A stretch of DNA of 64,000 nt from Enoplosus armatus (lineage: Eukaryota > Chordata > Actinopteri > Centrarchiformes > Enoplosidae). A model generated the notes under the pieces. It was not told the DNA's origin. It made no database searches and was given only the letters and a program-made list of their open reading frames with translations. Position numbers and translations under genes: made by a program. Shown one piece after another: positions 23,280 to 35,285 of the stretch. Location of the stretch: NCBI RefSeq assembly GCF_043641665.1, contig NC_092183.1, forward strand, positions 18,645,501 to 18,709,500, read 5' to 3'. The stretch's first letter is position 1. Every line of letters starts with the position of its first letter.

Positions 23280-23700
23280 CAGCATATGTGCTCGTCTGAC
23301 AGGCGTCTGGCCTCGACTTCGAGACTCAGTTCTGGACGTATGCTTTTTATAGCTTTCCCCCCATTTGAAACTCACATCTAAAAAGCAAACATTTCTCTCT
23401 CTCTGTTCATGCGCACCATCCGGGTCCCTGGTCTCCTGCACATGTTGGCGCGGCTCCAACGCCAGCATCTGCTTTCCGCGTCCTGAGCCCCATCCAGCAC
23501 CAGGAATCCCTCCTCTGGATGGAATGTTTCTGTTCACGGGGAAAAAAATGGATCCTCGCAAACTCTGCAATGGTATTCAGATTGTGTACGCTGTAAGCTG
23601 TTCATAATGATAAGACCTTTCACAACAAGGAGGGCTTTCGCACACTCAGCTGAATGTGAATTGGCAGGTTCAATAGGCCATTAGTGCAACATGGGGGAAA
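23280..23700. promoter_or_regulatory. possible regulatory element, GC-balanced
   Basis: CpG-containing unique sequence (CGTCTGACAGGCGTC, TTGGCGCGGCTCC, CCTCGCAAACTC), then AGCTGTTCATAATG and GAATTGGCAGG with CCATTAGTGC. A frame of 80 codons is open at 23365-23607 but its peptide is not recognisable. A CNE is favoured; an exon is not excluded. Confidence 0.3.
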
Positions 23701-25102
23701 AAAGCAGCACAAAACATGACATAAAAAGTCACAACAACTCAATAACGCTCCCTGTTATCATGATACAGCACAAGCAGCTGATGCCTTCAGTCTGTGTGCT
23801 GACTGAAGGTAGCTGTGAGGCCTATTGTAAATGACTGTATAACATGTCATGTCCAACATTAAGTACACTCGATATTTATTTACATCAGCATGCCAAGTAT
23901 GGATACTGTATTCAGGTAGCTACAGTACGTCATACGACTTCTCACGATGGCCCTTTGAATGTCAAGCAGAGGCAAACTCAGTGCATTACGCACACACACA
24001 CACACACATAGAAAAAGGTGTGTGCAATGGGAAACATTACCTCTATAACTCAATTTAGAGTGGGATTTTAAAGTGAATACACAATGTGAAAAATGAGCGT
24101 GCAGTTACAGTTGAAATATGGATGTTCACAGGTACATATATTTGTCTGCACGCTGAATCATTTAATCTCGCCTCTCAGAGACTGGAAAATCCTTTCGCGA
24201 GTAAATTTATTCTGTGATTAATCCTGGAACAGTAGAAAAATATTATTCATGAATTTTTCAAAATGTTCTAAACATTCATTTCAGCGCAAGGAGAAACCTC
24301 AGAGATGTGCTTGGTGGCTGCACTGAAGAATATTCAAATAGACACATTAACATTAACATTAACATTAACGTTAACGAACACTGAAGCTGCCCCTGATTAT
24401 ATAAGTCTTTAATCACTGAAATTACCTTTACATGTTAGTGGTATAATCTACAGGCTGCCCGAGATATGTAGCCAATAGCAATGCACAAATATTTCACTTT
24501 AATCCACCTGCATTTAAAAAAATGCAAAAGTTGAACTAATTTGATGGGTGATATTAAAAAAAAGAGAAAACAGCAAGAGCACCAGCTACCGAGACGTGTG
24601 TTTCTTGTGGAAATAATTATCTGTATAAAGTATATTAAAACAGCAGGGGGAAACGGGAAGATTTGAAGAGCTATGCAAGGCTGACAACAGACTCCTGATG
24701 TATGGCTTAGCAAATTTCATTAAGGGTAAGAATGGCCCATGCTAAAGCCCAGAAATATCACTGGTGTTTTTTTTAATTTGTCAGGTAATTTGTTACAGTG
24801 TGATTGAAGAAACCGCTCATGTAATTGGAAAGAGTCAATCTATGAGGGAAGAAGGGGCGAGGACAGATGAGGAGAGAGGGGGAGAGATGAAGGTGGAGAT
24901 GTGGGGAGGGGGGGGCTGAGACTGAGATATAAGAGGACAGAAGAGAAAGAGAGGAGATAAATAGAAAAGCAATAGACAAGGTGAAAGTGAATAAATGCAG
25001 CGCATGGATAAATGGAAAACTCATTTTAATTCTAAACCACAGACAGTATCTTCAGTATGATGCCTGTAAGGAAAACTCTTACGCTCTCAAACATTACTCA
25101 GG

Positions 25103-25105
<3 letters not shown>
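23701..25105. other. intergenic with small repeats
   Basis: Short (CA)n at 23991-24008 and (CATTAA)4 at 24345-24368, followed by CGTTAACG. A GA-rich tract lies at 24840-24990 with a G-run at about 24907-24915. No gene is recognised. Confidence 0.55.

Positions 25106-25141
<36 letters not shown>
25106..25141 (+). repeat. (GT)n microsatellite
   Basis: About 18 GT units, almost uninterrupted. Confidence 0.96.
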
Positions 25142-25144
<3 letters not shown>

Positions 25145-27129
25145 CAGCGAGTGAGGCGAGTGTGGGTGCTCCACACATGTCCCCAGGCTGCTTGGATGTG
25201 GTCACTCACAAGACTTTGATAGCTAACAGTCTCTCGGACTTGAAACATTCACAGGAAAGCTGAGATCACGGTGGTCAGCCCAAGGCTCAGACCGGGTGTG
25301 GGCCGCAACTGCTTCCTCCAAATGCTGCTGCACAGCTGGGACAAGTGACTGGACTCCTCTGATGAATCACACGCAACCTTTTACAAGACATTTGGGTCAC
25401 TAGGCCGTGTGTACTGGTGATTAGAACATTATAAAGTGTATAAAGGCTAGTCTCACTGCAGATGCCATAAATTACTGCCTCTACACAACAATGTGTCTGT
25501 GTGGGTCTAAAATGATAAAACTACAGTGTTACAATATAAAGATAGTGCCTGACCAGCACCTGTGTCCTTCACTCTGAACGCAGTTAGAAAGTCGAGATAT
25601 GGAAAATAAAAATGATTTCCGTGACTGTCTCAAACTCTTTCAAAGTCTTATTTTTGTTGCTTTTTTCCTGAATTCCTGAGGTAAAATGACAGGTGTTTTG
25701 CATCTAATTCTTTCCAAATGCTGTCGTCTGGATGCCACTGATTGTAATCACAAGGACTGATGATGCTGGAGGCCTTTTTCTTTCAGTAACTTCAGGGGAT
25801 CTTTCAACCAGCAGGAGGCTTAAACGGTGAAGTGCTTTAACCAACAATCAGACACGGAACAAACACAAACTAACACAGTATACAGCATGCTCGTTTTAAA
25901 TTTATGATTAGAAAACAGCTGTTGAATAGTCTGAATAAAACAGGGCCACGCTTACTCTCAATATGCAAAAATATGTTCGTTTATTTCACAATATCAATCA
26001 ATTTGAATCACCTGCGTAAACATATTTTTATTCTGTGAATACCTTTTCACTGGGACTATAGCATTGCTGTTTCTGCCTTAAATTGCTGTAGCTGAACGTC
26101 TGCATTATTACGTTTTTGGCGCAGCTCTGTAAAGACCTTAAAGGTAAGTAACATTTACAGATACAACAGAAAAGTTATATGCATTAAGTACAAGATGGAA
26201 GCATCATTTTGAGGGGACTTCGTCATTTGAGGTTATCACAGCTCAAAGGTTAAAATACCACAATACAATGGAACTTATTTAGATGCAAAATGTTATATAC
26301 TTTTCTGTGGTACTTCTTGATAACTTGATGGCGTCTTGCATATGTGCTTTGTTATTATGTTTCAAACTTTGGATGCAACTATGTGCATTTATTAGAAGTA
26401 AAACAAAATGTTACCACTAACGTGGTCGTAAAGCTGAAAATCTATGGTGACTTTTCTAATGTGTGATCTGTCACATACTGAAAAAAAATGACATTGACAT
26501 TGAAGAACAGTTTGTTTCATAACAAATTTAGAATGTATTAAGCTTACCCACTTGTATTGAGTCATCCAGAGTGCACATGACAATATTTGTTTGTAACTAA
26601 GGCGACCCGTCTATGACAAAAATGTTTTTAGTCATAATTTCTTGCTTTAACAGTAACTGCACTGAGACGGCAAAGAATGTTTTATATAATGGTTGACAAA
26701 TGTATAAAGTTTATTTATGACATACAAACAACAATCAATCAAACAAATTTGGCTAGAAGACTGTTTTGATACGGACTGGATCACAGTGTAGCCATATACT
26801 GAATCTGTTGTTCTTCACACTACACTGAATGAGCGAAGTTTATTCAGGACTAACTATTCAGGAACACTTGATGCTGCACACCTACAAGGAATCCTGAGAC
26901 AAATAAAACACATAGAAATCAAATCAACCAGGATTTACTGAGATTTTCAGCAGCATTTATGCAAAAAATCAATCAAATCAATCCAAATGAATTACATGTT
27001 CTGCACGTAAAGACTTGAAGTGGTATTCCACCTAAAGTTTTGTCACTTGGCAGACAAATCTAATGTTAAGACACGTGCATACTCGTGGGAGGGTGCGCTG
27101 ACATACTAACACTCTCACTCGCGTGCAAA
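25142..27129. other. intergenic sequence, increasingly AT-rich
   Basis: The only notable local signal is an excellent donor-like AAAGGTAAGTAA at about 26138-26150. The nearest acceptor would leave a 19-nt exon, so it is not called. No gene is recognised. Confidence 0.5.
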
Positions 27130-27310
27130 CAGACAGTATTCATATATCTCAGAGGGCTTAATAGGTTGTGTCTGTCATTTGAGCGTATGATGCAGCGGTG
27201 GCAGTGTGATATGTTGCTATGGAAACATAGTGGCATATCTCTTGCTGTGGTGCTCTGCACATTTCATCACATTCGCTACAATAATAAGCATAATAATGTG
27301 GGTGGCGAGA
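27130..27310. promoter_or_regulatory. candidate regulatory element with RFX X-box
   Basis: GTTGCTATGGAAAC at 27213-27226 fits every position of the X-box consensus RYYNYYWWRRNRAC bound by RFX factors, which drive ciliary genes. It sits in complex unique sequence that also contains GGCTTAATAGG, GATGCAGCGGTGGC and ATAATAAGCATAATAATG. Binding and the target gene are inference. The candidate exon at 33660 lies 6.4 kb downstream. Confidence 0.42.
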
Positions 27311-28181
27311 GAGTCTTTTAAAAAGGATCAGATCGCCCCTAAATTGATGTCAGTTTGATCAAAATGACAGCATCTAGCCAAATTTGACTAAACGTCACCA
27401 CTAGTGAAAAATAAAGGCTTAATGTGGGGTGAAAAAAAGACGTTCCAGTCATCCAGAGGAGTCTGTGTGTAGAAGCTTTTATTTAGCCGTAGCTCCAATT
27501 TTGTCCTTCTCCCTCTCCCCTCCACAGCTTATTGGCCTTGGCCACCCTGTAATGTGTGGTGCCTACACTGCCACAATTCCTCCTGGCTCTCGGCTGAGTA
27601 TGTATCGATTGCTTGCTGGTGTGTATTACACTGAGGGAAGGTGTCAGAGAGAGAGGGTGGAGAGGTGGTGGTGGAGGGTGTGGGGGGATGGAGGGAAGTT
27701 AGGTGGAGGAAATATCCTGACAGCTCACTCATATGTTCGACAATAACACCTTCAGAACTTCTCTGGAAAGGCTTTTCAGAGCAGTGCTGATGGGTGCTGG
27801 GTGTTACGGCGTATATGCACCTGTATCGCCATCTTTTACAGCCCTAAAGATTTTCAAGGAGAAACCTCATAATTAAAGGTTTAAGTCCCTCATTCACTGA
27901 ACTACACCACCATGAAATAAAATCTAAATAAGAAAAGTTCATTTTCCCCTTTCCTCACTCTTTCTGTTCTTTTCTCCAGAACATGGAGATGAGTTTTCCC
28001 ATTTATAATTATACAGTGATACTGTATCAGGCTCTATCCCCACGCATCCCTTCTACTTTACACTGGCCTGTGATTGCAACTGGCTATATATAGGATAATC
28101 AGCGTACGGGACTTCCCTCATTCTCATAAAGGGAAATGAGGCATATGAGTGGTGTAGCCTAGCTTGACTCAGCCTTGCATG
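27311..28181. other. intergenic sequence
   Basis: G-rich tract at 27640-27715. An open frame spans 27429-27746 with no recognisable peptide. No supported gene. Confidence 0.5.
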
Positions 28182-28204
28182 CACACACACACACACACAC
28201 ACAC
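28182..28204 (+). repeat. (CA)n microsatellite
   Basis: About 11 CA units. Confidence 0.95.
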
Positions 28205-28379
28205 GCAAAGACAGCGTGAAGAGTGCAGATGTGGGTAAAGAGGGCAGGAGGGGTTAATATTTTGGATGTAGGTACAGGCAAGTAACATATTATAGTCCTG
28301 GAAGTGGCAGTTACAATTATTGCGCCTTTAGTCACAGTAGCAGGTGAATAGCTAGTTGCACATTCATCTGAATTTATGA

Positions 28380-28562
28380 ATACGCTGTATTTTTATCCCC
28401 TTTTTTAAAAACTATTTGCTCTGTTATTTTCAATAGATCAGCTGCTTTAATCATTTTGGAAATGTTTATTTTGTTTGTTTCACTACTCCCTTTTCACTGT
28501 AATGACCCAATATCCCCACAGGGATCATTAACTTTCATCTAATCTGATCTAATCTAATATGC
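28380..28562 (+). mobile_element. 3' tail of a truncated LINE-like element
   Basis: The segment CCCCACAGGGATCATTAAC (28515-28533) followed by TTTCATCTAATCTGATCT and further TCTAATC-type units (to 28560) has the form of the 3' end of common teleost non-LTR elements, which end in a GGGATCAATAAAG-like string and a short tandem tail. The AT-rich 5' part from about 28380 may be 3' untranslated sequence of the same insertion. No reverse transcriptase frame remains. The exact family is unassigned. Confidence 0.5.
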
Positions 28563-28885
28563 ACAACTAGGCTAATGTGCATCCACGGAGAAAGGCCTCC
28601 TCTCCTCCCTCCTTTCCTTTCACCAGGCACTCTTGCAAGCTACAAAAGCATCACTGCGATCAAGTGAGGGGAGTATCTGGCCATGAGTATCCCTATGCAG
28701 CACATAGCGGACAGGGGAGTCTGATTCATAGTGGGCCTCTCTGCTCTTCATCACTTTAATAAATGGCCCAGGGGACAGGGGAACATTTTGCCTGCTACAG
28801 AGGTACTGATCAGAATGGGGACATTTAAGCTCTCTGTCTCTGCCACTCCTTTTACCTTGCCCACTTCCTTTTGTCTCTTCTTCCC

Positions 28886-28889
<4 letters not shown>
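28563..28889. other. intergenic sequence
   Basis: Unique sequence of mixed composition. No recognised feature. Confidence 0.5.

Positions 28890-28925
<36 letters not shown>
28890..28925 (+). repeat. (TC)n dinucleotide array
   Basis: About 18 uninterrupted TC units in a pyrimidine-rich context (28850-28960). Open frames across it give Leu/Ser artefacts. Confidence 0.96.
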
Positions 28926-28929
<4 letters not shown>

Positions 28930-29739
28930 CTCTCCCCTACTGTCTTCCCCGGCCATGTCTGTCTGGGTGTCTGCCTTAAACAGGATAGATTCTCTCGGTG
29001 CTTTAAAGGATGGCTACATCAGAGGGCCAGCTGGCCTCACTCCTTCATCAGCGACACTGACCTTCTGCTTGTCACCGCTTAAGCGGCCGTCACATCCACT
29101 CCACAGGCTCATCGGCCACTGCCACAGGGAAAAAAAAGCCAAAGAGCCACCTTAATCCAATACAGCGTCTGAGAGCCACGTAAACAGCTAGTGTTTTATG
29201 TACTGGGGCAGACGCAGTCTTTGTGCAGTGCTGTGTAAAGGGCCAGAGATGGTAGTTTGACTGTCAACCATCCCTCTGGAGTGAGATTAAAATATATAAC
29301 TGAACTAATGTGAAACTTTATGTTATGGAGCAGCTGCGTTCATGTCTATTAATGTGGCAATACCAGAATTTGGTTTTAACAAGACATATGATAATAACTA
29401 CCCATTCAACAATCAATAATTCCATCATTTTAAAACCTATTCATTTCAGAGATTTGAACACTGAAAGCCATGCCCATACAACAAGGCTACAGCACCTTCA
29501 TGAAACTTTAACCTTGTGCAATGAAAGCTCCGTAAAAAAAAAAAAGAAAAAAAAAGATACTGGCTCTTTAACGACTCCTTCACTTACAGTGCCGGGGCGA
29601 CCCTGGCTCCTGAACACTTACTGACCTAAAGATGCAGTGACACAAAAAGCTCAAAGATAATTAAATATTGATTTTTGTTTTCTAATCCTATATAAAAATT
29701 GTCCTGAGACTCCCAGCGGTAGTTTTCACACTCAGTAAA
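28926..29739. other. intergenic with A-rich run
   Basis: An A-rich run with two G interruptions lies at 29534-29555; it could be the tail of a retroposed copy, but no source sequence is recognised upstream. Otherwise featureless. Confidence 0.5.
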
Positions 29740-29970
29740 AGAGGGGGAAAAAGTCTGGATTGGCGGTTAACCTCTATTTCATGTAGGGGGTGTCGGCATG
29801 GGGGTGATAGGATGGGGGTGGCTGCGATGCCGATACGTTCTTGGCTCCAGCCTTGAACCTGGCCCGCACCATTACTCTCCTGCTGCTGATGACACTGATC
29901 CCCTCTCTAATCTTTCTCCTGGAGCGGACCGTGGCAGGCTGCCTCTACGCCGCATGCCCGATTGATATTC
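29740..29970. promoter_or_regulatory. possible regulatory element
   Basis: Unique sequence with GATTGGCGGTTAACC, GCGATGCCGATACG and GCCCGATTGATATTC, plus CpGs. A short frame (29841-30107) encodes a hydrophobic peptide without family support. Weak call. Confidence 0.25.
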
Positions 29971-30433
29971 TCCTCACCCACCCCCTCTCCCCCCTCTGTC
30001 TTGAATTTACACCCCTCCTCCTCCCCGATCCACTCCCTTTTTTTACTACCCTACCCTGTTACTTCGCTCCATCTCTTCCTGCGCTCAGAAGCAGAACTTT
30101 GAGGTGACAAGGAGCTCTCTCTCTCTCAAAAAAAACTCTCTTTCAAATGTTCCTCTCTCTTCCTCTTTCACACACACTCAGCACAAAAAACACTTAGCAA
30201 ACTCATTCACAAATGAGTGCCTTTGGCCGTGCAGTCGGTAGAACTGAAAAGTTAGCCACTGGTGATCAATAATGTAAATAAAACTGTAATACCATTAATT
30301 CACAGCATGAGGTGGAGACATGAAAGCACATTCCTTCCTTGTGGCGACGCTCAATCAAAGACGTAATGCAGGAAAGCTATGCCAAATGAGAATATGCACA
30401 GTGTGACTGATTCTCAACTACATGGTCAAATGC
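29971..30433. other. intergenic, C/T-rich then AT-rich
   Basis: Pyrimidine-rich at 29975-30075 and a short TC run at 30114-30126. No gene. Confidence 0.55.
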
Positions 30434-30459
30434 TGTGTGTGTGTGTGTGTGTGTGTGTA
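30434..30459 (+). repeat. (GT)n microsatellite
   Basis: About 13 GT units. Confidence 0.96.
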
Positions 30460-30593
30460 TTATGATTTTAACAAATCACAATGTAGTAGCACTCAATCAA
30501 CATAAAGATCTACAGCTTATGTTCTGAGGTTTATCTGTAAGGAGACATGCAAACAAGAGTAACAACGCAAATACAAATACACATACACACACA

Positions 30594-30595
<2 letters not shown>

Positions 30596-30634
<39 letters not shown>
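30596..30634 (+). repeat. (CA)n microsatellite
   Basis: About 19 CA units, preceded by degenerate CA sequence from 30565. Confidence 0.96.
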
Positions 30635-30637
<3 letters not shown>

Positions 30638-30646
30638 TGGAGCATG

Positions 30647-30662
30647 CCCTGCAGGGGGCAGC
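30647..30662 (+). promoter_or_regulatory. CTCF-like motif, forward orientation
   Basis: CCCTGCAGGGGGCAGC contains the CTCF core (CC then GCAGGGGGCAGC) in forward orientation, 13 bp after the CA array. It is one of the three best CTCF-like matches I noticed in the window. Confidence 0.45.
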
Positions 30663-33659
30663 AGTGACCAGCCCAGTCTCCTGCTCCACAGTGCCTATGC
30701 ATTAACTTTTTATCCCCTCCATCATGCACGCAGACAAACAAACACTCCTCTGGGGTTGTGGGCCAATAGAAAGTGATCTTATTAGCCCCCCCAGGCTCAC
30801 TGCACCATCAACCTCCTCCCCTCCTTCACTCACCCTGTGGAACATACAACACAACCTGCTGTCACCTCTGCCGCCAAAACCCCCACCCACAAACGCACGC
30901 TCTTAGTTCCTGTAGCACCACCTACACCACCCCGTGTGTTCAGCGCTGTGCATCCTGATCCTCTACTTCATTAAATAACACTCCAGCACTGCCACCATGG
31001 CCTTCACTCGCTAAGTGCTCCCCCATCGCCCCTCTTAAACCTGCTCCCCTCCTGTGTGTAACTGAATGGATAACCCAGTTAAGAAAAACGGGAGAGAGCA
31101 GGGCAGATCCAATCCAGAGATTGAAGTCACAGCACAGCTGAAGTCCCAGGTGGGTCCGTCAGAAGGGGCTACGAGGGAACATGTGTGGCTTCTTCCATAA
31201 TAGATTATGGTAATGTCATGAATACAGTGTGTTTGGGTTTGGGCCACATAAACACTTTTTAAACATTTTGGCGTGTTGAGACATGACATGTTTATTTGCT
31301 GTGACGTTTTTGGGGTTTTTTTGTAACTCAAGGAGATGTTTATTCAAGGCAGCATGCACAAGCACCCTCATGTTTTATTTACAAAGCCGCTGAAGTTGCA
31401 ATGAACTTATTTGGGAAAGCGTTCTGACCAACACCAAGGTGATTGGGGAGAAGAGAGTTCCTTTCAAAAATTCAAACGCTGCTCTTATAATGAGACACCG
31501 GCTGTGCCAGACTTAACTCTGATAGCAATTATTGAGCTACTTTTATTAGACCAATGATAAAAATAAGGATTTCTTTATACTGATACATGCTTTAAACACT
31601 TACTCATAACAAAACACATGTGTCAAGTGACGTGCCACGTGAATTTTATATGCATCACTTCACCTCTACAGCTGCAGGCAGCATGTTGCTCCTATATCCG
31701 TGGTCTACCATGGAGGGATAATTCTGTTTGTTACCTGCTGCTGTTATCCGTACCTAAGCTGTCATTATTCCTCTCTTATGCAATGTGTGCTGATGGGATC
31801 ATTGTATCGAAGCCTCAGGAAATATTGTACGGCAGTAAAGTAAGAGATTACTCAGGCCAAAGTGTGAAATGCTTCTCAGCACTAGAAATAGACGGTGGAG
31901 TAGGTGGAATAGTCTGTTATCTCTGTGAGGGCCCAGTTGTTTTCCCCAACAAGCAGAAATAAACAATAAATAGATTGGATCATATAGAACTTTAGCTTTT
32001 AAAAAAATTGGGTATCTGGACATTTTTTGTGGCAATTGCAATCAAAGTTCATATTTCTCTCATAACCTTCAAAAAATAACATTTTTAGAATACCTTAAGC
32101 CATAAACGCAGAACTTTAAAGCCTAAAGACCATACTACACCTCATCCAATGACCTTCATTTTATTGACCTAAGCTTTTAAGTGCCTCCAAGTACTCCTCC
32201 TCTAGAAAGTTTATTGCTTTTAGTTTATAGTTGAAGTCATGACGTCACGTCCGGGCCAGCCTCTGTTCCACTAGCTTCTGTAACTCAGTGCAATCTCTCA
32301 TACAGTTTCAGTCTTTCTGAAAAAAAATGAAGCTTGTTCCTGAGGTTTACGTTCCATATAAGGTAACTCAGCATCCCCTACATCAGTTGCTATAAGAAAT
32401 CTTTGAAACCTTTGTAATTTTACCAAAGTTAAACAACAATTACTTTGTAAGCACACAAACTACAGCTCCCATGAAAATTTACCAACGTGACACATCAGCT
32501 TAACTGGCTTCATCCATATCCATACAACTCACCAACGCTCTCCTCTGAGGTATTTTTTCCAACTTCCTAGTTGTAATCTCTGCTGTCTCAAAACTTCTAT
32601 AGCGTTGGCTCCTCTCTGTCCTGCTGTTGTTACAGACATGTCTGAGCTAGCCGCGGCCCCTCAGCTTGTCCATGGACTCGCCTCTTCTGTCGTTTAGCCC
32701 ATGAACGTCAAGGGCTTATGGGAAATGTTGTTAGTTAAAGGCTGCCATAAAACACATCGTTTTAATGAACAACAATATTCGATTTTTTTTTAATTATCAT
32801 CTTTATGAAACATTGGAAGTCAACAACACAACATATTTTTAGTTATATTTGCGTTATTACAAATGGATTTTGAATGAGGTTTCGTTACTTCTGGAGCTAA
32901 ACCCGGAAGTTCTGGTTTCACTTTGTCTTTAAATGGTCTTTAGAGATGTGAGGGACATAAGGGTGGTGTAATTTTCTTTTACAGTATGCAGAAAGCAGCT
33001 AAGTAATGTTATGATTTCCTGTTGTTGTGTAACAGGAACTATGAATTAACAGAGAGAAAAGGATGAAGACGTTTACGTTAATAACAATAACATGAGGATA
33101 CAACGGCAGTGTGCCAGGTTCACTGCTCTTTCTTTGATATCGGCGGTATCGGTTTCGATGGCAGACTCTGAAATGTAGATGTGCCTGAAGGACCAGATGA
33201 TAAGTGATAAATCAGGCAATTTTGAAGCAGAACTGAAGCACAAGTATGACAACGCTAACTCAGAGGACATAAACCTGGAGGCAAAAACAGTAGACCGCTG
33301 CACAGAGTGTGCAGGGAATGACCACAGCACAGGGACTGTGATTTATTATTAGATGACTCATTTGTGTAAATTTAGTAAGATCCATCCTTTAAACAGCTAC
33401 AGTAGCCTGTGTGTAACACAGTACACAAAATATACATAAACCTACTGACTTTTTTTGGCTATAAATGATTGGGAAAAAAATGGCAAAAAGGGTTAGCCAA
33501 AGGGTTTATTATTGTTAATACTATGCTTGTAAATGTTCATTTGAAGCTCAATATGTGCTCTCAAAAGACCCATCATGGAGGCGGGTTTGGAAATTCATGG
33601 CTAAAATTGACATTACATGACATTCATAGACGATAAACTTCCTAAACTGTGTTTTACAG
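30663..33659. other. intergenic sequence
   Basis: Mixed sequence. The stretch at 32080-32350 may be an old dispersed repeat. CTACAGCTCCCATGA near 32460 resembles strings seen in many fish repeats. A frame at 31618-31962 has no splice support. No upstream partner exon for the 33660 candidate could be identified by reading, so the gene structure there is incomplete. Confidence 0.4.
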
Positions 33660-33948
33660 TAGGAGAGACTCTAAACATGTCTCTTGTTTGGAAGCTCTCA
33701 GTACTGCAGAGAGGCATCTATTGGCTCCTCCGTCTCAGCGTGACCGCAAAGACCTTGAGCGTGTGCGCCTATTACAGCAAAAGTCTGGCTGGATCCAAAA
33801 TGAATTTGTACATGACGGCTCTGTCAAACATCCATACACCTCCTTCTACCCCCACCAGCAGCTCACCCAAACCCCCCAGACGGGCAGACAGGTGGACGGC
33901 ACGCGCCGGAGCAGAATGCTTCTGGAGGGGGTGGGTGGGCGATATTGA
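33660..33948 (+). CDS. candidate terminal coding exon, family unassigned
   Basis: An acceptor-like GTTTTACAG ends at 33659. From there one frame (first base completing a codon) stays open to TGA at 33946-33948, giving about 95 residues. The peptide looks protein-like: an LLAPP motif, then a charged amphipathic stretch (RDRKDLERVRLLQQKSGW), then HPYTSFYPHQQ, with a basic tail. The LLAPP and YTSxYP motifs loosely recall small axonemal microtubule inner proteins such as CFAP107; this comparison is from memory and may be wrong. No upstream exon and no AATAAA soon after the stop were found, and open frames of this length occur by chance in the window. It could be a real last exon, a pseudogene exon or a chance frame. 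Confidence 0.27.
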
Positions 33949-34357
33949 TTCAATGTCTACTGTACTTGGAGAGAGAGGGGGGCCAATGGCGCTTTTCTTA
34001 CAAGGCTAACTCTGGACCAATCTCATCACACATTCTCTCAGGGGACTTTTTTTATCCTCTCCCCCTTTTCTTTTTCCTCCTACTCTGCGTTGAATTCATT
34101 CTCTCTTTCATTTTTATTCTGTTAAAGGCAAAAAAAAACAAAAAAAAAAAACAAGGTCGACAAAGGTTGTCTTCCCAGCAGTCAACAGAGAGAGGAGGGG
34201 GGGTACAGATAGCTCTCCAGAAGACAGGCCTGAGAGCCGAGATATCCCACAATGCAGCTGATAAGAAAGTGGGCCATATAACCTTTGGTGGGCACGTGAC
34301 AGGAATGCAAGACGGCGGACAGCGTTGTGAAGAGGATGGGGATAGGGAGGGAAGACG
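33949..34357. other. intergenic with A-rich run
   Basis: A-rich run at about 34130-34151 and pyrimidine-rich sequence at 34047-34110. No AATAAA signal that would end a transcript from the preceding exon was noticed. Confidence 0.5.
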
Positions 34358-34381
34358 CTGCTGCTGCTGCTGCTGCTGCTG
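34358..34381 (+). repeat. (CTG)8 trinucleotide repeat
   Basis: Eight uninterrupted CTG units. Frames through it would encode poly-Cys, poly-Leu, poly-Gln or poly-Ser, but no coding context is evident. The following 34385-34520 is GA/GGA-rich. Confidence 0.96.
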
Positions 34382-34959
34382 CACTTGAAAGATGAAGTCA
34401 AAGTCGGGGGAAGGAGGGAGGATGAAGAAGGGAGGCTGTGATAAGCAAAAGAAGATGTTAGGTGCCAGAGAGAGAGGAGGGAGGGAGGATGAAAGAGAGA
34501 TAAAGAGAGGAATTGAGGGGACGGAAGTGCAGGAAAGTGGTTACGTTACGTCTCACTGAAAAGCAAAATAACAATAGGCCTGGCTTTATTCTAAAAACTA
34601 GACCTGGAATAAGCCAAGTACACAGGAAGCTGAAACGAGGTACAGTAAAAAATATTACTTGAAATATTAATTTACATTGTTTTTAGCTTAATTGAGATAA
34701 AAAAAATTCTGCTAATGTCTTCATCACTTCTTTTAAACTCAAATTACTATTCTGTGAAAGTGAGAGTTTTCTGTTCTCCCTGCCTGGAAAACAATACTTG
34801 AGTAACACTAGTCCACTCTGACAGCCAGTCAAAGCATCTTTCTCTTAAATTCTTATCATTTCACATCTTTGACTTTGCAAAAAACTCTTCATCACTGTTT
34901 GAATCCCTTGTACATAATGAGATTGTCTGAATTAAATCAATACACGCTGTTGCTTTTTT
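34382..34959. other. purine-rich then AT-rich intergenic
   Basis: GA-rich low complexity to about 34535, then AT-rich unique sequence. No feature. Confidence 0.55.
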
Positions 34960-35285
34960 GCACAGGCATCACTGGGGATCATATCCATGGTAATGCTACA
35001 TTCTGCAGCTCCCTTCCCAGCCTCATGCTAACACATATCAGCATGATTTGCTCCAACGTGGGAATAATTGACCCTGAACAATTATTACAATGAGTGCTCT
35101 CATTTTTCATCTCCTCAGTTTCCCTCGGCCGCGCACTGCGGAGGCTCTCCTCGGTCTCTAAACCGAGGACTTGCTGCGGCGCAGCAGAATCCCGCCGAAG
35201 ACACCTCACAAATGAAGTTCTCCTCTCCATCTCAGGAGACTCTGTCGCCATTTGTTTTCATTATTTTGACAAGCCTTTTTAAGGA
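34960..35285. promoter_or_regulatory. candidate CNE
   Basis: Contains GGATCATATCCATGGTAATG, CATATCAGCATGATTTGC, GGGAATAATTGACCC and GAACAATTATTACAATGAG (SOX plus homeodomain), then a CpG-bearing stretch (TCGGCCGCGCACTGCGG). Unique and complex. Overlapping open frames look like chance. Confidence 0.4.

Noticed and set aside
24345..24376. (CATTAA)4 considered as a CRISPR-like or telomere-like array
   Set aside because: The unit is 6 bp with no spacers, and it does not match the vertebrate telomere unit TTAGGG.
26138..26156. Excellent donor-like AAAGGTAAGTAA
   Set aside because: The nearest acceptor (GGCGCAG) would give a 19-nt exon. A single donor match is common by chance.
28926..29555. A-rich run at 29534-29555 as the tail of a retropseudogene
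   Set aside because: No recognisable gene-derived sequence lies upstream of it and no target duplication was found by eye.
29841..30107. Frame encoding a hydrophobic, signal-anchor-like N-terminus
   Set aside because: Hydrophobicity follows from CTC/CTG-rich composition; no start context, splice sites or family.
33945..34401. Overlapping frames across A-rich and CTG repeat sequence
   Set aside because: They arise from the A-run, purine-rich tracts and (CTG)8; the predicted peptides are low complexity.
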